Shown one piece after another: positions 17,974 to 26,040 of a DNA stretch of 64,000 bases (position 1 is its first letter; every line of letters starts with the position of its first letter). The DNA comes from an uncultured Eisenbergiella sp. (lineage in GTDB: Bacteria; Bacillota; Clostridia; Lachnospirales; Lachnospiraceae). The DNA lies in contig CANQFM010000006.1 in assembly GCA_947598825.1 (NCBI GenBank), positions 1 through 64,000 of the forward strand, given 5' to 3'. A model generated the notes under the pieces. It was not told the DNA's origin. It ran no database searches and saw nothing but the letters and a program-made list of their open reading frames with translations. Made by a program: the position numbers and the translations under genes.

Positions 17974-18011
17974 GGCGGCAGTCAAAGGGTCGCCCCTCCG
18001 GCTGCCGCCCC
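17972..18011 (+). terminator. GC-rich stem-loop after the VanZ-like gene
   Basis: GGGCGGCAG pairs with CTGCCGCCC about 20 bases later. There is no T-run, so it may be a weak terminator or only a stabilising hairpin. Confidence 0.35.
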
Positions 18012-18050
18012 GGTTCTCACAGACATACCGCAAAAAAGTAAAATTAGGTC

Positions 18051-18080
18051 TTGAAAACAAGAAAAGAAGTATGTTATAAT
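18051..18080 (+). promoter_or_regulatory. Promoter of tRNA-Trp
   Basis: TTGAAA (18051-18056), 18 bp spacer and consensus TATAAT (18075-18080). Confidence 0.7.
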
Positions 18081-18112
18081 ACAGTTCGGCGGTTTGAAGA
18101 AAGCCGCCGGAT

Positions 18113-18183
18113 AGGGGCATAGTTCAAAGGTAGAACAGCGGTCTCCAAAACCGTCGATGTGGGTTCGATTCCTACTGCCCCTG
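18113..18183 (+). tRNA. tRNA-Trp (CCA)
   Basis: Acceptor AGGGGCA/TGCCCCT, D arm GTTC/GAAC, anticodon stem GCGGT/ACCGT with loop CTCCAAA (anticodon CCA), T arm GTGGG-TTCGATT-CCTAC, discriminator G. CCA end is not encoded. A run of seven T follows directly at 18184-18190 and probably ends transcription. Confidence 0.96.
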
Positions 18184-18231
18184 TTTTTTTATGCCATTTT
18201 TTCCCGTTTCCGGTCACAGGTAGCCGCCAGG

Positions 18232-19275
18232 CTATTCTTTTCCCTCGTAAAACCGGAAGATCTCTTCCAGGTAGGGCGACAGCACCTCGGCAGGGGAACG
18301 ATAGATCTCGTGCTTTGCCCCTTCCACCAAAACGATCCTGCCGTCCGCGATCCGGGAGATGAACTTCTCCTGCGCAGAGGCCCTGACCAACGTATCCAGT
18401 TCTGCTTCAAACAAAAGCACCGGCGCTTTCACCTTCCTGGCCTGCGCCGTGCTAATCACGAAATTCCCGGCATTGATCGCCTCCTTGCCCCAGTAATAGC
18501 TTGCGGAGGAAGTCTGGTATTCCGCATTTTCCCGGCGGATCTGCTGGTAATAGGCGTGCCGGGCGCAGGAAGTGGCGCTGGCCTCCTCGAAGGATTCTTC
18601 CGGATCAAAGGGGGCCTGGGTAAACAGCCGCTCTTTCCCCTCTCCTTTTGCCACCTTATAGTCGCACAGGATCCGGGCGGCCCAGGGCGGGCAGGCGCCC
18701 AGGTTCAGCCCCATCATCGGCGCGTTCAGCACGGCCTTCGCAAAGTCGTTGGGATACTGTTCCAGATAAAACGCACCGATGCAGCCGCCCATGGAATGCG
18801 CGTACAGATACAGCGGCCGCTCCTGCGCTACCGGCTTTACCACCGTCTGCACGAACCTGTGCAGATCCTTGACATAGCGGGTAAACAGATCGATATATAC
18901 GATGGTGACATCCTCCACCTCCCGCATCGACTTCCCGTGGCCCCTGTGATCCATCACGGCCACCTGATACCCTTCTCGATAAAAATACCAGATCAGCTCA
19001 TGATATTTCAGACAGGACTCCGTGAAACCATAGCTGATCACAATCGTCCCTTTTGCCCCCTGCTGCAGATAGAGTTCATAATACAGCCCGTCATGAGGCG
19101 CTTCCTGCATCCCCTGCGCCTCCTGGGAAGAAAGCCTCTCGGTCTTCATCCTTCCGTCCCGGCAGACGTTCTTTAAAAAAGGCTCCACTTCCTCCCGCAT
19201 TTTCTGGGAGAATTCCTCTTCTGTCAGGCACACTGTCCTGCAGGGCCTTGTCTTTGTCAGCACTTCTTTGTTCAT
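18232..19275 (-). CDS. Alpha/beta hydrolase, lysophospholipase/monoglyceride-lipase type
   Basis: 347 residues. The serine-aminopeptidase S33 (Hydrolase_4) pattern is clear: VISYGFTESCLKYHELIWYFYREGYQVAVMDHRGHGKS, nucleophile elbow YAHSMGG, acid Asp in FEAELDTLV and His in EGAKHEIYRS. No signal peptide, so cytoplasmic. The start ATG 19275 overlaps the stop of the kinase-like gene (ATGA). Substrate is likely a lipid ester but this is inferred from the family. Confidence 0.87.
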   Translation of the reverse strand: MNKEVLTKTRPCRTVCLTEEEFSQKMREEVEPFLKNVCRDGRMKTERLSSQEAQGMQEAPHDGLYYELYLQQGAKGTIVISYGFTESCLKYHELIWYFYREGYQVAVMDHRGHGKSMREVEDVTIVYIDLFTRYVKDLHRFVQTVVKPVAQERPLYLYAHSMGGCIGAFYLEQYPNDFAKAVLNAPMMGLNLGACPPWAARILCDYKVAKGEGKERLFTQAPFDPEESFEEASATSCARHAYYQQIRRENAEYQTSSASYYWGKEAINAGNFVISTAQARKVKAPVLLFEAELDTLVRASAQEKFISRIADGRIVLVEGAKHEIYRSPAEVLSPYLEEIFRFYEGKE

Positions 19276-19886
19276 ACGTCCCAATCCCGCTCCAATTTCA
19301 GCTTCGCCGCCATTTTAATGAGGTTCACCGACCCCTGAATGCCGAATTCGCTGCTGTCTATCAGAAGATCTTTCCCCTCTTTCTGATCCCAGTTGCGATC
19401 CGTGAAATATTCATAATAATTTCTTCTGGTCTTGTCCATATGCCGGATGACCTTTTCCGCCTCTTCCCGTTTGAAGCCATAGCGCTCCATCACCGTTTCT
19501 GTCCTTCGCTCAAAGGGCGCGTAGATATAGACCTTGAGTATTTCATTGCGGTTGCGCAGCACATAATCCGCTCCCCGCCCGACGATAACGCAGGATTCGC
19601 CGCGCTTGACGATCGAGCGGATCACTTCCGCCTGCGCACGGTATATCTTCTCATTGGTACTCTCCTGGATCAGATCGATGCTGGGCGCCAGCTCCAGGAA
19701 ACGCCCGATCAGTTTTTCATCCGCATTGCCCACTACGGATCGGTCCAGTCCGCTCTTCTTGGCCGCCATGTCGATCAGATTCCTGTCATAAAACCCGATC
19801 CCGAGGGCCTTCGCCAACCGCTCCCCGATCTCTCTTCCCCCGCTGCCAAAGCTTCTGCCGATGGTGATGATCAACTGTCTGTCCAT
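19272..19886 (-). CDS. Cytidylate-kinase-like family protein
   Basis: 204 residues. IITIGRSFGSGGREIGERLAKALGIGFYDRNLIDMAAKKSG is the P-loop region of the cytidylate-kinase-like family widespread in Firmicutes and distinct from the housekeeping Cmk. FVIVGRGADYVLRN-type and YIYAPFERRTETVMERYG segments follow. The phosphate acceptor is unknown. Co-transcribed with the downstream hydrolase. Confidence 0.85.
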   Translation of the reverse strand: MDRQLIITIGRSFGSGGREIGERLAKALGIGFYDRNLIDMAAKKSGLDRSVVGNADEKLIGRFLELAPSIDLIQESTNEKIYRAQAEVIRSIVKRGESCVIVGRGADYVLRNRNEILKVYIYAPFERRTETVMERYGFKREEAEKVIRHMDKTRRNYYEYFTDRNWDQKEGKDLLIDSSEFGIQGSVNLIKMAAKLKLERDWDV

Positions 19887-19922
19887 GCCGTCCCCTCCTT
19901 TTTATGCGGTTTTGATACTTTC

Positions 19923-19951
19923 AGTATAGCGGATTTTAAAATCCCCTTCAA
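19923..19951 (-). promoter_or_regulatory. Promoter of the kinase-like/hydrolase operon
   Basis: Minus strand TTGAAG (19951-19946), 17 bp spacer containing GGATTTTAAAATCC (a perfect palindrome), and TATACT (19928-19923). The palindrome between the boxes could be an operator. Confidence 0.6.
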
Positions 19952-20019
19952 GGGAAAGGGACGTTTTTGCGCACATATTTTATCCTGTTTTGTAAAAACT
20001 AATCCCTGTAGCCACAGAC

Positions 20020-20060
20020 GGCGGGCAAAAAAGTCCGCCCATAGCCGCAAAATCTGCGGC
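20020..20060 (+). promoter_or_regulatory. Two short hairpins in the 5' region of a small gene
   Basis: GGCGGGC (20020-20026) pairs with GTCCGCC (20033-20039) around an A6 loop with one G-T pair, and GCCGCA (20044-20049) pairs with TGCGGC (20055-20060). The second ends 12 bases before AGGAGG. No matching ligand-binding aptamer was recognised. Confidence 0.45.
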
Positions 20061-20082
20061 GGTACGTCAAAAGGAGGTTCTT

Positions 20083-20277
20083 ATGGAAAAGATAGAAAAA
20101 CCCGACGACATGGCGGACGACACCGTTATGTCCGCCGACGGCGTCAATCCGATCTCCAAAGACGAGGAAAGGCCGGAGGAAAAAAATGTCCTGGACGACG
20201 GTTTGAGCCTCTTCTTTCCCGGCGCGATCCCGCCCGACTACTTCCCCGGTTTTCCCGGCGGGCCTTCTATCGGCTGA
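20083..20277 (+). CDS. Small acidic hypothetical protein
   Basis: 64 residues. A very strong ribosome binding site (AAAAGGAGG) lies at the right distance. The N-terminal part is acidic (EKIEKPDDMADD) and the C-terminal part is Pro/Gly/Phe-rich (FFPGAIPPDYFPGFPGGPSIG). No family recognised. It sits alone on the plus strand between two minus-strand operons. The strong translation signal is the main evidence that it is real. Confidence 0.6.
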   Translation: MEKIEKPDDMADDTVMSADGVNPISKDEERPEEKNVLDDGLSLFFPGAIPPDYFPGFPGGPSIG

Positions 20278-20349
20278 CGGGCGTTTCAGGGGGCAAAGGG
20301 TCTTTGCCGGAGATTGGGCCGGCAGAGGCCCTGCGTACATCTTTTTTCT

Positions 20350-21723
20350 CTACCGCAAAAACTCCATCACATCCCGGACGCTGCGCACGCCCACGAGCCG
20401 GATACCCGAAGCCGTCGTCAGTTGTTTTAAACTCACCTGCGGCAGAATACAGGTGGAAAATCCCAGCTTCGCCGCTTCCTGGACGCGGGATTGGGCCATG
20501 CTGACCGCCCGGATCTCTCCGGAAAGCCCCACCTCACCGAAAGCGAGGACGCCCTCCTCTACCGGAAGGTTGCGGAAGCTGGACAGGATCGCCGTCACAA
20601 TGCCAAGATCTATGGCCGGTTCCGTGATCCGGATGCCTCCCGCGATGTTGACGTAAGCGTCGCAGTTTCCGATCTGGACGCCGAGGCGCTTTTCCAGGAC
20701 CGCCATCAGCAGGTTGACCCTGTTTAAGTCCGTTCCCGCAGCCTGGCGGCGCGGGATCCCGAAACCGCTCTGGCAGACGAGCGCCTGGATCTCCGTCAGG
20801 ATCGGCCGCGTACCCTCCATGGAACAGGAAACCACGGACCCGCTGGCCCCCACGGGCCTTCCGTTCAACATATATTCCGAGGGGTTTTTTACCTCCGCCA
20901 GCCCTTCCTGGCGCATTTCAAACACACCGATCTCATTGGTGGAACCGAAGCGATTCTTTACGCCCCGCAGGATCCGATAGGAGGCGTGACGATCTCCCTC
21001 AAAATACAGGACGGTATCTACCATATGCTCCAGCACCCTGGGGCCTGCCACCGTCCCCTCCTTCGTCACGTGCCCGACAATGAACACGGACACGCCCATT
21101 CCCTTTGCCAGCCGCAGCAGCACGCCCGTGGCCTCCCGCACCTGGGAAACGCTTCCCGGCGCCGCGCTGACCTCCTGGCTGAACATGGTCTGAATGGAGT
21201 CGATGATGACCACTTCCGGTTTCAGCTTTTCGATGGCCGCTTCGATCTCTTCCAGATCCGTCTCACAGTAGAGCATCAGCGCGTCGGTAAACTCCCCGAT
21301 CCGCTGGGCGCGCATCTTGATTTGGCGCAGGGATTCCTCCCCTGAGACATAGAGCGTCCTTCGGTTATGCGCAGCCAGATTTTTACACATCTGCAAAAGC
21401 AGGGTAGACTTGCCGATCCCCGGATCCCCGCCTACCAGCGTCAGGGATCCGGCCACGATACCGCCTCCCAAAACCCGGTCCAATTCCCCGATCCCTGTCG
21501 TCGTCCGAAGCTCCTCTTCCATAGAGATCTCATGCAATACGGCTGGTTTGTTCTCTGCGCCCCCCGTCCTGGCCCTGGCCACCTTTTTCTCCCGGACAGC
21601 CGGAGACGCTTCCTCCACAAAGGAGTTCCAGGAGCGGCAGGACGGGCACTGGCCCATCCATTTGGCGGATTCATGGCCGCAAACCTGACAGAAAAATACA
21701 GTTTTCGTTTTCTCTTTCGCCAT
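20350..21723 (-). CDS. radA: DNA repair protein RadA
   Basis: 457 residues. A C4 zinc finger at the start (FCQVCGHESAKWMGQCPSC), a RecA-like ATPase with Walker A GGDPGIGKST, the RadA-specific KNRFG motif (VKNRFGSTNEIGVF) and a Lon-protease-like C-terminal domain (GGIRITEPAIDLGIVTAIL, GEVGLSGEIRAV). It promotes branch migration during recombination. It follows clpC by 36 bases, the same clpC-radA order found in Bacillus. Confidence 0.96.
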   Translation of the reverse strand: MAKEKTKTVFFCQVCGHESAKWMGQCPSCRSWNSFVEEASPAVREKKVARARTGGAENKPAVLHEISMEEELRTTTGIGELDRVLGGGIVAGSLTLVGGDPGIGKSTLLLQMCKNLAAHNRRTLYVSGEESLRQIKMRAQRIGEFTDALMLYCETDLEEIEAAIEKLKPEVVIIDSIQTMFSQEVSAAPGSVSQVREATGVLLRLAKGMGVSVFIVGHVTKEGTVAGPRVLEHMVDTVLYFEGDRHASYRILRGVKNRFGSTNEIGVFEMRQEGLAEVKNPSEYMLNGRPVGASGSVVSCSMEGTRPILTEIQALVCQSGFGIPRRQAAGTDLNRVNLLMAVLEKRLGVQIGNCDAYVNIAGGIRITEPAIDLGIVTAILSSFRNLPVEEGVLAFGEVGLSGEIRAVSMAQSRVQEAAKLGFSTCILPQVSLKQLTTASGIRLVGVRSVRDVMEFLR

Positions 21724-21759
21724 CTTTTCGATATCCTGTCTTTTTTCTCAAATGTTCCG

Positions 21760-24198
21760 TCACTTTACCGTAAACGTGACCTTTCCCTCCCGGTACCCGG
21801 CGCTCACCATATCTCCCGTCTTTACCCGGCCGGACAGGATCTCTTCCGCCAGCGCGTCTTCCACCATAGTCTGGATCGCGCGTTTCAGAGGCCTGGCCCC
21901 CATCTTGAGATCGCTGTGTTTTTCTACGATATATTCCTTTAACGCGGGCGTCAGGGAAAGCCGGATGTTCATCTGTTCCCGGCATCTTTTGATCAGATTT
22001 TCGGAAAGCAGCGTGATGATCTGCTTCATATCCTCCTTCGTCAACTGATGGAACACCATGATCTCATCGATCCGGTTCAAAAACTCCGGACGGAACAGGC
22101 GCTTGACTTCTTCCATCACGCCGTTTTTCATCTTTTCGTAATTTTTCTGCGCATCCTCTTTTGCCGCAAACCCTAAGTTCTTGGGATCGACGATCCTCTG
22201 CGCCCCGGCGTTGGAGGTCATAATGATGACCGTATTCTTAAAGTTCACCCTTCGGCCCTTGGAATCGGTGATCTGCCCATCGTCCAGCACCTGGAGCAGA
22301 ATGTTGAACACGTCCGGGTGGGCCTTCTCCACCTCGTCAAACAACACGACAGAATAGGGATTGCGGCGCACCTTCTCTGAAAGCTGGCCGCCGTCGTCAA
22401 AGCCCACATAGCCCGGAGGGGAACCGATCATTTTGGAAACGGAATGTCCTTCCATATATTCCGACATATCTACGCGGATCAGCGCGCTTTCCGAGCCGAA
22501 CATCGCCTCCGCCAGCGCCTTGGAAAGTTCCGTCTTTCCTACCCCCGTAGGGCCCAGAAACAGGAAAGAACCGATGGGCCGCCTGGGATCCTGCAGCCCC
22601 ACGCGCCCGCGCCGCATTGCCTTGGCCACGGCGCTCACGGCCTCCGTCTGGCCCACCACCCGTTTGTGAAGGATGGATTCCAGTTTCATCAGCCGTTCCC
22701 CTTCTTTTTCGGTCAGCTTGGACAACGGGATCTTCGTCCAGATGGAGACCACTTCCGCAATATCGTCTTCCGTCACGCACAGACTGCTCTTTTCCTGGCG
22801 CTTCTGCTGCCGCTGCAGCGCTTTTTCATATCTGGAGAGCAGTTCATCCTGTTTCCGTTTCAGTTCTCCCGCCTGGGAGAATACCTCCATCCGGATGGAG
22901 CGTTCGATCTGGACGTCCAGCTTTTCGATCTGAGCCAGCAATTCGGCCGCGTCCTTTGGCACCTGCATCTTCTTGAGGCGGACCGCCGCGCTGGCCTCGT
23001 CCATCAGGTCGATGGCCTTGTCCGGCAGCTTTCTGTCGTTGATATAGCGATTGGAAAGCTTCACCGCGGCCTCCAGCGCCTCCGGCTGGATCTTCACCTG
23101 ATGATGCTCTTCATATTTATGGGCGATGCCCTTCAGGATCTCCACCGCCTCGGATTCCGAAGGTTCCTCCACGTTGACGGGTTGGAAACGGCGCTCCAGG
23201 GCGGCATCCTTCTCCACATACTTCCGGTACTCTTCGATGGTGGTGGCGCCGATGAGCTGGATCTCTCCCCGGGCAAGGGAAGGCTTTAAAATATTGGAAG
23301 CGTCAATGGCCCCCTCCGCGCCGCCCGCCCCGATCAGCGTATGGATCTCATCCAAAAACAGGAGGATATTCCCATCCTCGATCACTTCCCGGATCACTTT
23401 CTTGATCCGCTCTTCAAATTCGCCCCTGTATTTGCTTCCGGCGATCATACCGGACAGATCCAGCATGAGTACCCGCTTATTTTTTACCGTCTCAGGCACC
23501 TCGCCCGCCACGATGCGGGCGGAAAGCCCCTCCACGATGGCGGTCTTGCCCACGCCCGGTTCCCCTACCAGACACGGATTGTTCTTGGTCCTGCGGCTTA
23601 AAATCTGGATCACGCGCCGGATCTCCTCTTCCCGGCCGATGACCGGATCCAGCTTTCCTTCCGCCGCCAGCTTCGTCAAGTCGCGGCTGTAAAGCTCCAG
23701 CGTCGCAGTCCCCCCTTTTTTCCTGGACTTTTTGCCAAACTCCTCCCGATGGGCGGCTGGATCCTGCCCAATGGCCAAAAGGGTATCCTGAAATACTTTC
23801 TGAATGGGAACCGACAGCGTATTAAGGATCCGCACCGCCACGTTGTCCCCGTCTGCCAGCAGCGCCAACAGGATGTGTTCGGTCCCTGTCAGGATACTGC
23901 CTGCCCGTTTCGCCTGCTTGTGGCTCTCTTCCAGAACTTCCTGGGCCCTGGGGGAATACCCGTCTCTCTCGGCCAGCACGACTTCCCTCTCCGGCGCGAT
24001 CAGATCCCTGATCATTTCCCTGACGGCTTCATCCGACGCGCCGTTTTCCGTCAGCACCCTAGCCGCGACGCCCGTGCCTTCCCGGATCAGCCCATACAGG
24101 ATATGCTCCGTGCCGGTATAACCCTGGTTTAAGCTTCTGGCCGCCTTACCCGCCAGAAGAAGGGCTGTCCTCGCCTTATCCGTAAACTGTGACTGCAT
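21760..24198 (-). CDS. clpC: Clp protease ATP-binding subunit ClpC
   Basis: 812 residues. Two Clp-N repeats (ARTALLLAGKAARSLNQGYTGTEHIL; VLEESHKQAKRAGSILTGTEHILLALL), AAA domain 1 with Walker A GEPGVGKT and Walker B LLFLDEIHTL, a coiled-coil middle domain, and AAA domain 2 with GPTGVGKT and VVLFDEVEKAHPDVF. It unfolds substrates for ClpP. In Bacillus it is in an operon with ctsR-mcsA-mcsB; here none of those is present and a GntR-type regulator precedes it by three bases. Confidence 0.95.
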   Translation of the reverse strand: MQSQFTDKARTALLLAGKAARSLNQGYTGTEHILYGLIREGTGVAARVLTENGASDEAVREMIRDLIAPEREVVLAERDGYSPRAQEVLEESHKQAKRAGSILTGTEHILLALLADGDNVAVRILNTLSVPIQKVFQDTLLAIGQDPAAHREEFGKKSRKKGGTATLELYSRDLTKLAAEGKLDPVIGREEEIRRVIQILSRRTKNNPCLVGEPGVGKTAIVEGLSARIVAGEVPETVKNKRVLMLDLSGMIAGSKYRGEFEERIKKVIREVIEDGNILLFLDEIHTLIGAGGAEGAIDASNILKPSLARGEIQLIGATTIEEYRKYVEKDAALERRFQPVNVEEPSESEAVEILKGIAHKYEEHHQVKIQPEALEAAVKLSNRYINDRKLPDKAIDLMDEASAAVRLKKMQVPKDAAELLAQIEKLDVQIERSIRMEVFSQAGELKRKQDELLSRYEKALQRQQKRQEKSSLCVTEDDIAEVVSIWTKIPLSKLTEKEGERLMKLESILHKRVVGQTEAVSAVAKAMRRGRVGLQDPRRPIGSFLFLGPTGVGKTELSKALAEAMFGSESALIRVDMSEYMEGHSVSKMIGSPPGYVGFDDGGQLSEKVRRNPYSVVLFDEVEKAHPDVFNILLQVLDDGQITDSKGRRVNFKNTVIIMTSNAGAQRIVDPKNLGFAAKEDAQKNYEKMKNGVMEEVKRLFRPEFLNRIDEIMVFHQLTKEDMKQIITLLSENLIKRCREQMNIRLSLTPALKEYIVEKHSDLKMGARPLKRAIQTMVEDALAEEILSGRVKTGDMVSAGYREGKVTFTVK

Positions 24199-24201
24199 CG
24201 T

Positions 24202-24576
24202 TCAAACTCCTCCATAACTTTCATATATCTCATCTATGAGAGCATGCACTTCCTGACGGGAAATATTCCGACAACTGGCTTTCGCCAGGATCACCTGCAG
24301 CTCTTTGCGCATTTCTTCCAGATCTTCCAGCCTTCCTTCGTCGATGGCGATCACCGCGCCCCGCCTGCGGTCCACCTTGACGAAGCCCTCCTGCTTCAGC
24401 ACCGTATACGCCTTATTCACGGTATGCATATTGATCCCGATGGATTCCGCCAGTTGCCTCACGCTGGGCAGGACGTCCCCTTCCCGAAGCTCATTGGATG
24501 CGATCCCCATAATGATCCGGTTGCGAAGCTGTATATACAGCGCTTCTTCACTGTTAAAATCGATCTCTATCAACAT
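24202..24576 (-). CDS. GntR-family (YtrA-like) regulator in front of clpC
   Basis: 124 residues. The GntR winged helix (YIQLRNRIIMGIASNELREGDVLPSVRQLAESIGINMHTVNKAYTVLKQEGFVKVDRRRGAVI) is followed by a short helical C-terminus of about 45 residues, the YtrA subfamily layout. I start at 24576 (GGGG nine bases upstream). It forms an operon with clpC and probably represses it together with itself: a 7-7 inverted repeat lies over its own -10 box. It takes the place normally held by ctsR. Confidence 0.85.
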   Translation of the reverse strand: MLIEIDFNSEEALYIQLRNRIIMGIASNELREGDVLPSVRQLAESIGINMHTVNKAYTVLKQEGFVKVDRRRGAVIAIDEGRLEDLEEMRKELQVILAKASCRNISRQEVHALIDEIYESYGGV

Positions 24577-24630
24577 ACTTTCATCCCCATGTCCGCTACC
24601 GCGGCTGCGTCCAAAGGCCGTTAGCAAGCC

Positions 24631-24671
24631 TGTTATAGAATCAATATAACAAAAAATGCCGACGGCGTCAA
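24631..24671 (-). promoter_or_regulatory. Promoter and likely operator of the GntR-clpC operon
   Basis: Minus strand TTGACG (24671-24666), 17 bp spacer, TATATT (24648-24643). A perfect inverted repeat TGTTATA-N7-TATAACA (24631-24651) covers the -10 box. Its form suits a GntR dimer. Confidence 0.7.
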
Positions 24672-24760
24672 GGAGAAAAAGGAGGCACCAAAAAAGACCG
24701 GCATCTGCTGAACGCATATCCGGTCTTTGTATGTTCTCTGTCCTGTTTCCTGCGGCAAGA

Positions 24761-25990
24761 TCATTTCAGATCCAAAAATTCAAACTCCAGATCATCGTCG
24801 TTCAGAAAATTCTTGGACTGCCAGTTTTTCTCGCCTTTGGATTTGGAAGATTTTGAACGGCGGGGCCGCTCTTCTTCTTCCTCGTCCTCCTCATCTTCCT
24901 CGTCGTCGTCCTCCTCATAGCGGGAGCGGCGGGAAGACTTCTTCGCCTTTACTTTTCTGGAAGCAGAGCGGCGGGATGGCCTGCGTTCCTCTTCGTCGTC
25001 ATCCTCGTCCTCCTCGTCGTCTTCCTCGTCCTCGTCATCCTCATCATCTTCGTCGTCTTCGTCGTCGCGGGAGCCTCTTCTGGAGAAGAAACGTCTCCTG
25101 GGCCTCTCGTCCTCTTCTTCCTCGTCATCCTCCTCCTCATCGTCTTCGTCGTCATCCTCATCGTCTTCATAATCATCGTCCGAGTCGTACGCCCCTCTCA
25201 GCTTGATGATGAACACGGTGACTGCAACGATCAATACCAGAATGACAACCGCCATGATGATAATGACGAGGCGAAGCCTTCCGGTCTGTTCCTCCATCAG
25301 GCTTTGGTTATTCTTGTTGATCTGCTCCGCGTCTAAAAGGTTTGCGATACCATACCTGGTTCCCATGACATTGTCGTACAGATACCAGGCGCTGCTGCCG
25401 CTGCCATCGTCCTCATAGGACACATAATAATCATTCGCAGGCGGAGGCGTTTCGCTCTCCTGCGTCTCTGCCTGTGTCTCCACCGGCACCGTCTCCACCG
25501 GCTCCGGCTCGATCACGGTCATATGAGGCTCCACCATATCGGAACGGATATAGCCCTGCACCGTTCCGCCGTTGCTCTCATAGCTGATCGCGTACCAGGC
25601 CGTACCGCTGTCGTCGTTCTTTTCGCCGGTCACAGTCAGTTCCATACCGCGGGTAACGCTGCCCACCTTGCTGGCATTGGTTCCCGCATCGCTGCGCACG
25701 TTAACGCTGTTTGCGGTCACCGTAGCGCTGGTGACAGTCTCCACTGGGGCCGCGCCACCGTCAGGCTGCTGTACTTCCCCTCCGGCCTGCTGCGCTTCTT
25801 CGCCGCCCCCTTCTGCACCGCCGTTGGAATCCCCTCCGGCGGGAAGCGACGTCCCGCTGGGATTGCTGCTTAAGGGGACAGCCTTTACCTGGGCCGGAAA
25901 CGCCCAGAAAAGACAGAGCGCTGCCAGCCCGCAGCAAATTGCCTTCGTCAGTCTTTTTTCGTTTCTCTTCATTTCTTTTTCTCTTCTCAT
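24761..25990 (-). CDS. SH3-domain membrane protein with long polyacidic cytoplasmic tail
   Basis: 409 residues. Signal-like hydrophobic segment (ICCGLAALCLFWAFPAQVKA), a Gly/Gln-rich linker, a bacterial SH3 domain (ATVTANSVNVRSDAGTNASKVGSVTRGMELTV...WYAISYESNGGTVQGYIRSDMV), a Thr/Glu/Pro linker, one membrane helix (RLVIIIMAVVILVLIVAVTVFIIKL) and then about 150 residues made mostly of Asp and Glu with short Arg/Lys/Ser clusters. The last ten residues (DDDLEFEFLDLK) are a distinct end motif. I start at 25990 (GGAAGG upstream). The SH3 part would bind cell wall; the tail role is unknown. Confidence 0.8.
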   Translation of the reverse strand: MRREKEMKRNEKRLTKAICCGLAALCLFWAFPAQVKAVPLSSNPSGTSLPAGGDSNGGAEGGGEEAQQAGGEVQQPDGGAAPVETVTSATVTANSVNVRSDAGTNASKVGSVTRGMELTVTGEKNDDSGTAWYAISYESNGGTVQGYIRSDMVEPHMTVIEPEPVETVPVETQAETQESETPPPANDYYVSYEDDGSGSSAWYLYDNVMGTRYGIANLLDAEQINKNNQSLMEEQTGRLRLVIIIMAVVILVLIVAVTVFIIKLRGAYDSDDDYEDDEDDDEDDEEEDDEEEEDERPRRRFFSRRGSRDDEDDEDDEDDEDEEDDEEDEDDDEEERRPSRRSASRKVKAKKSSRRSRYEEDDDEEDEEDEEEEERPRRSKSSKSKGEKNWQSKNFLNDDDLEFEFLDLK

Positions 25991-26040
25991 TTTCCCTTCC
26001 TCTTCTGCAGATTCTGCCCTGCCTTCCATACGGCGGGCGC

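Noticed and set aside
19053..20504. Open plus-strand frame of 483 codons over the hydrolase and kinase-like genes
   Set aside because: Antisense shadow with no domain. It also runs in another frame over the small 64-residue gene.
24840..25190. Repetitive CGTCCTCGTCC-like DNA resembling a tandem repeat
   Set aside because: It is the coding sequence for the Asp/Glu-rich tail of the SH3 protein and not an independent repeat or CRISPR.
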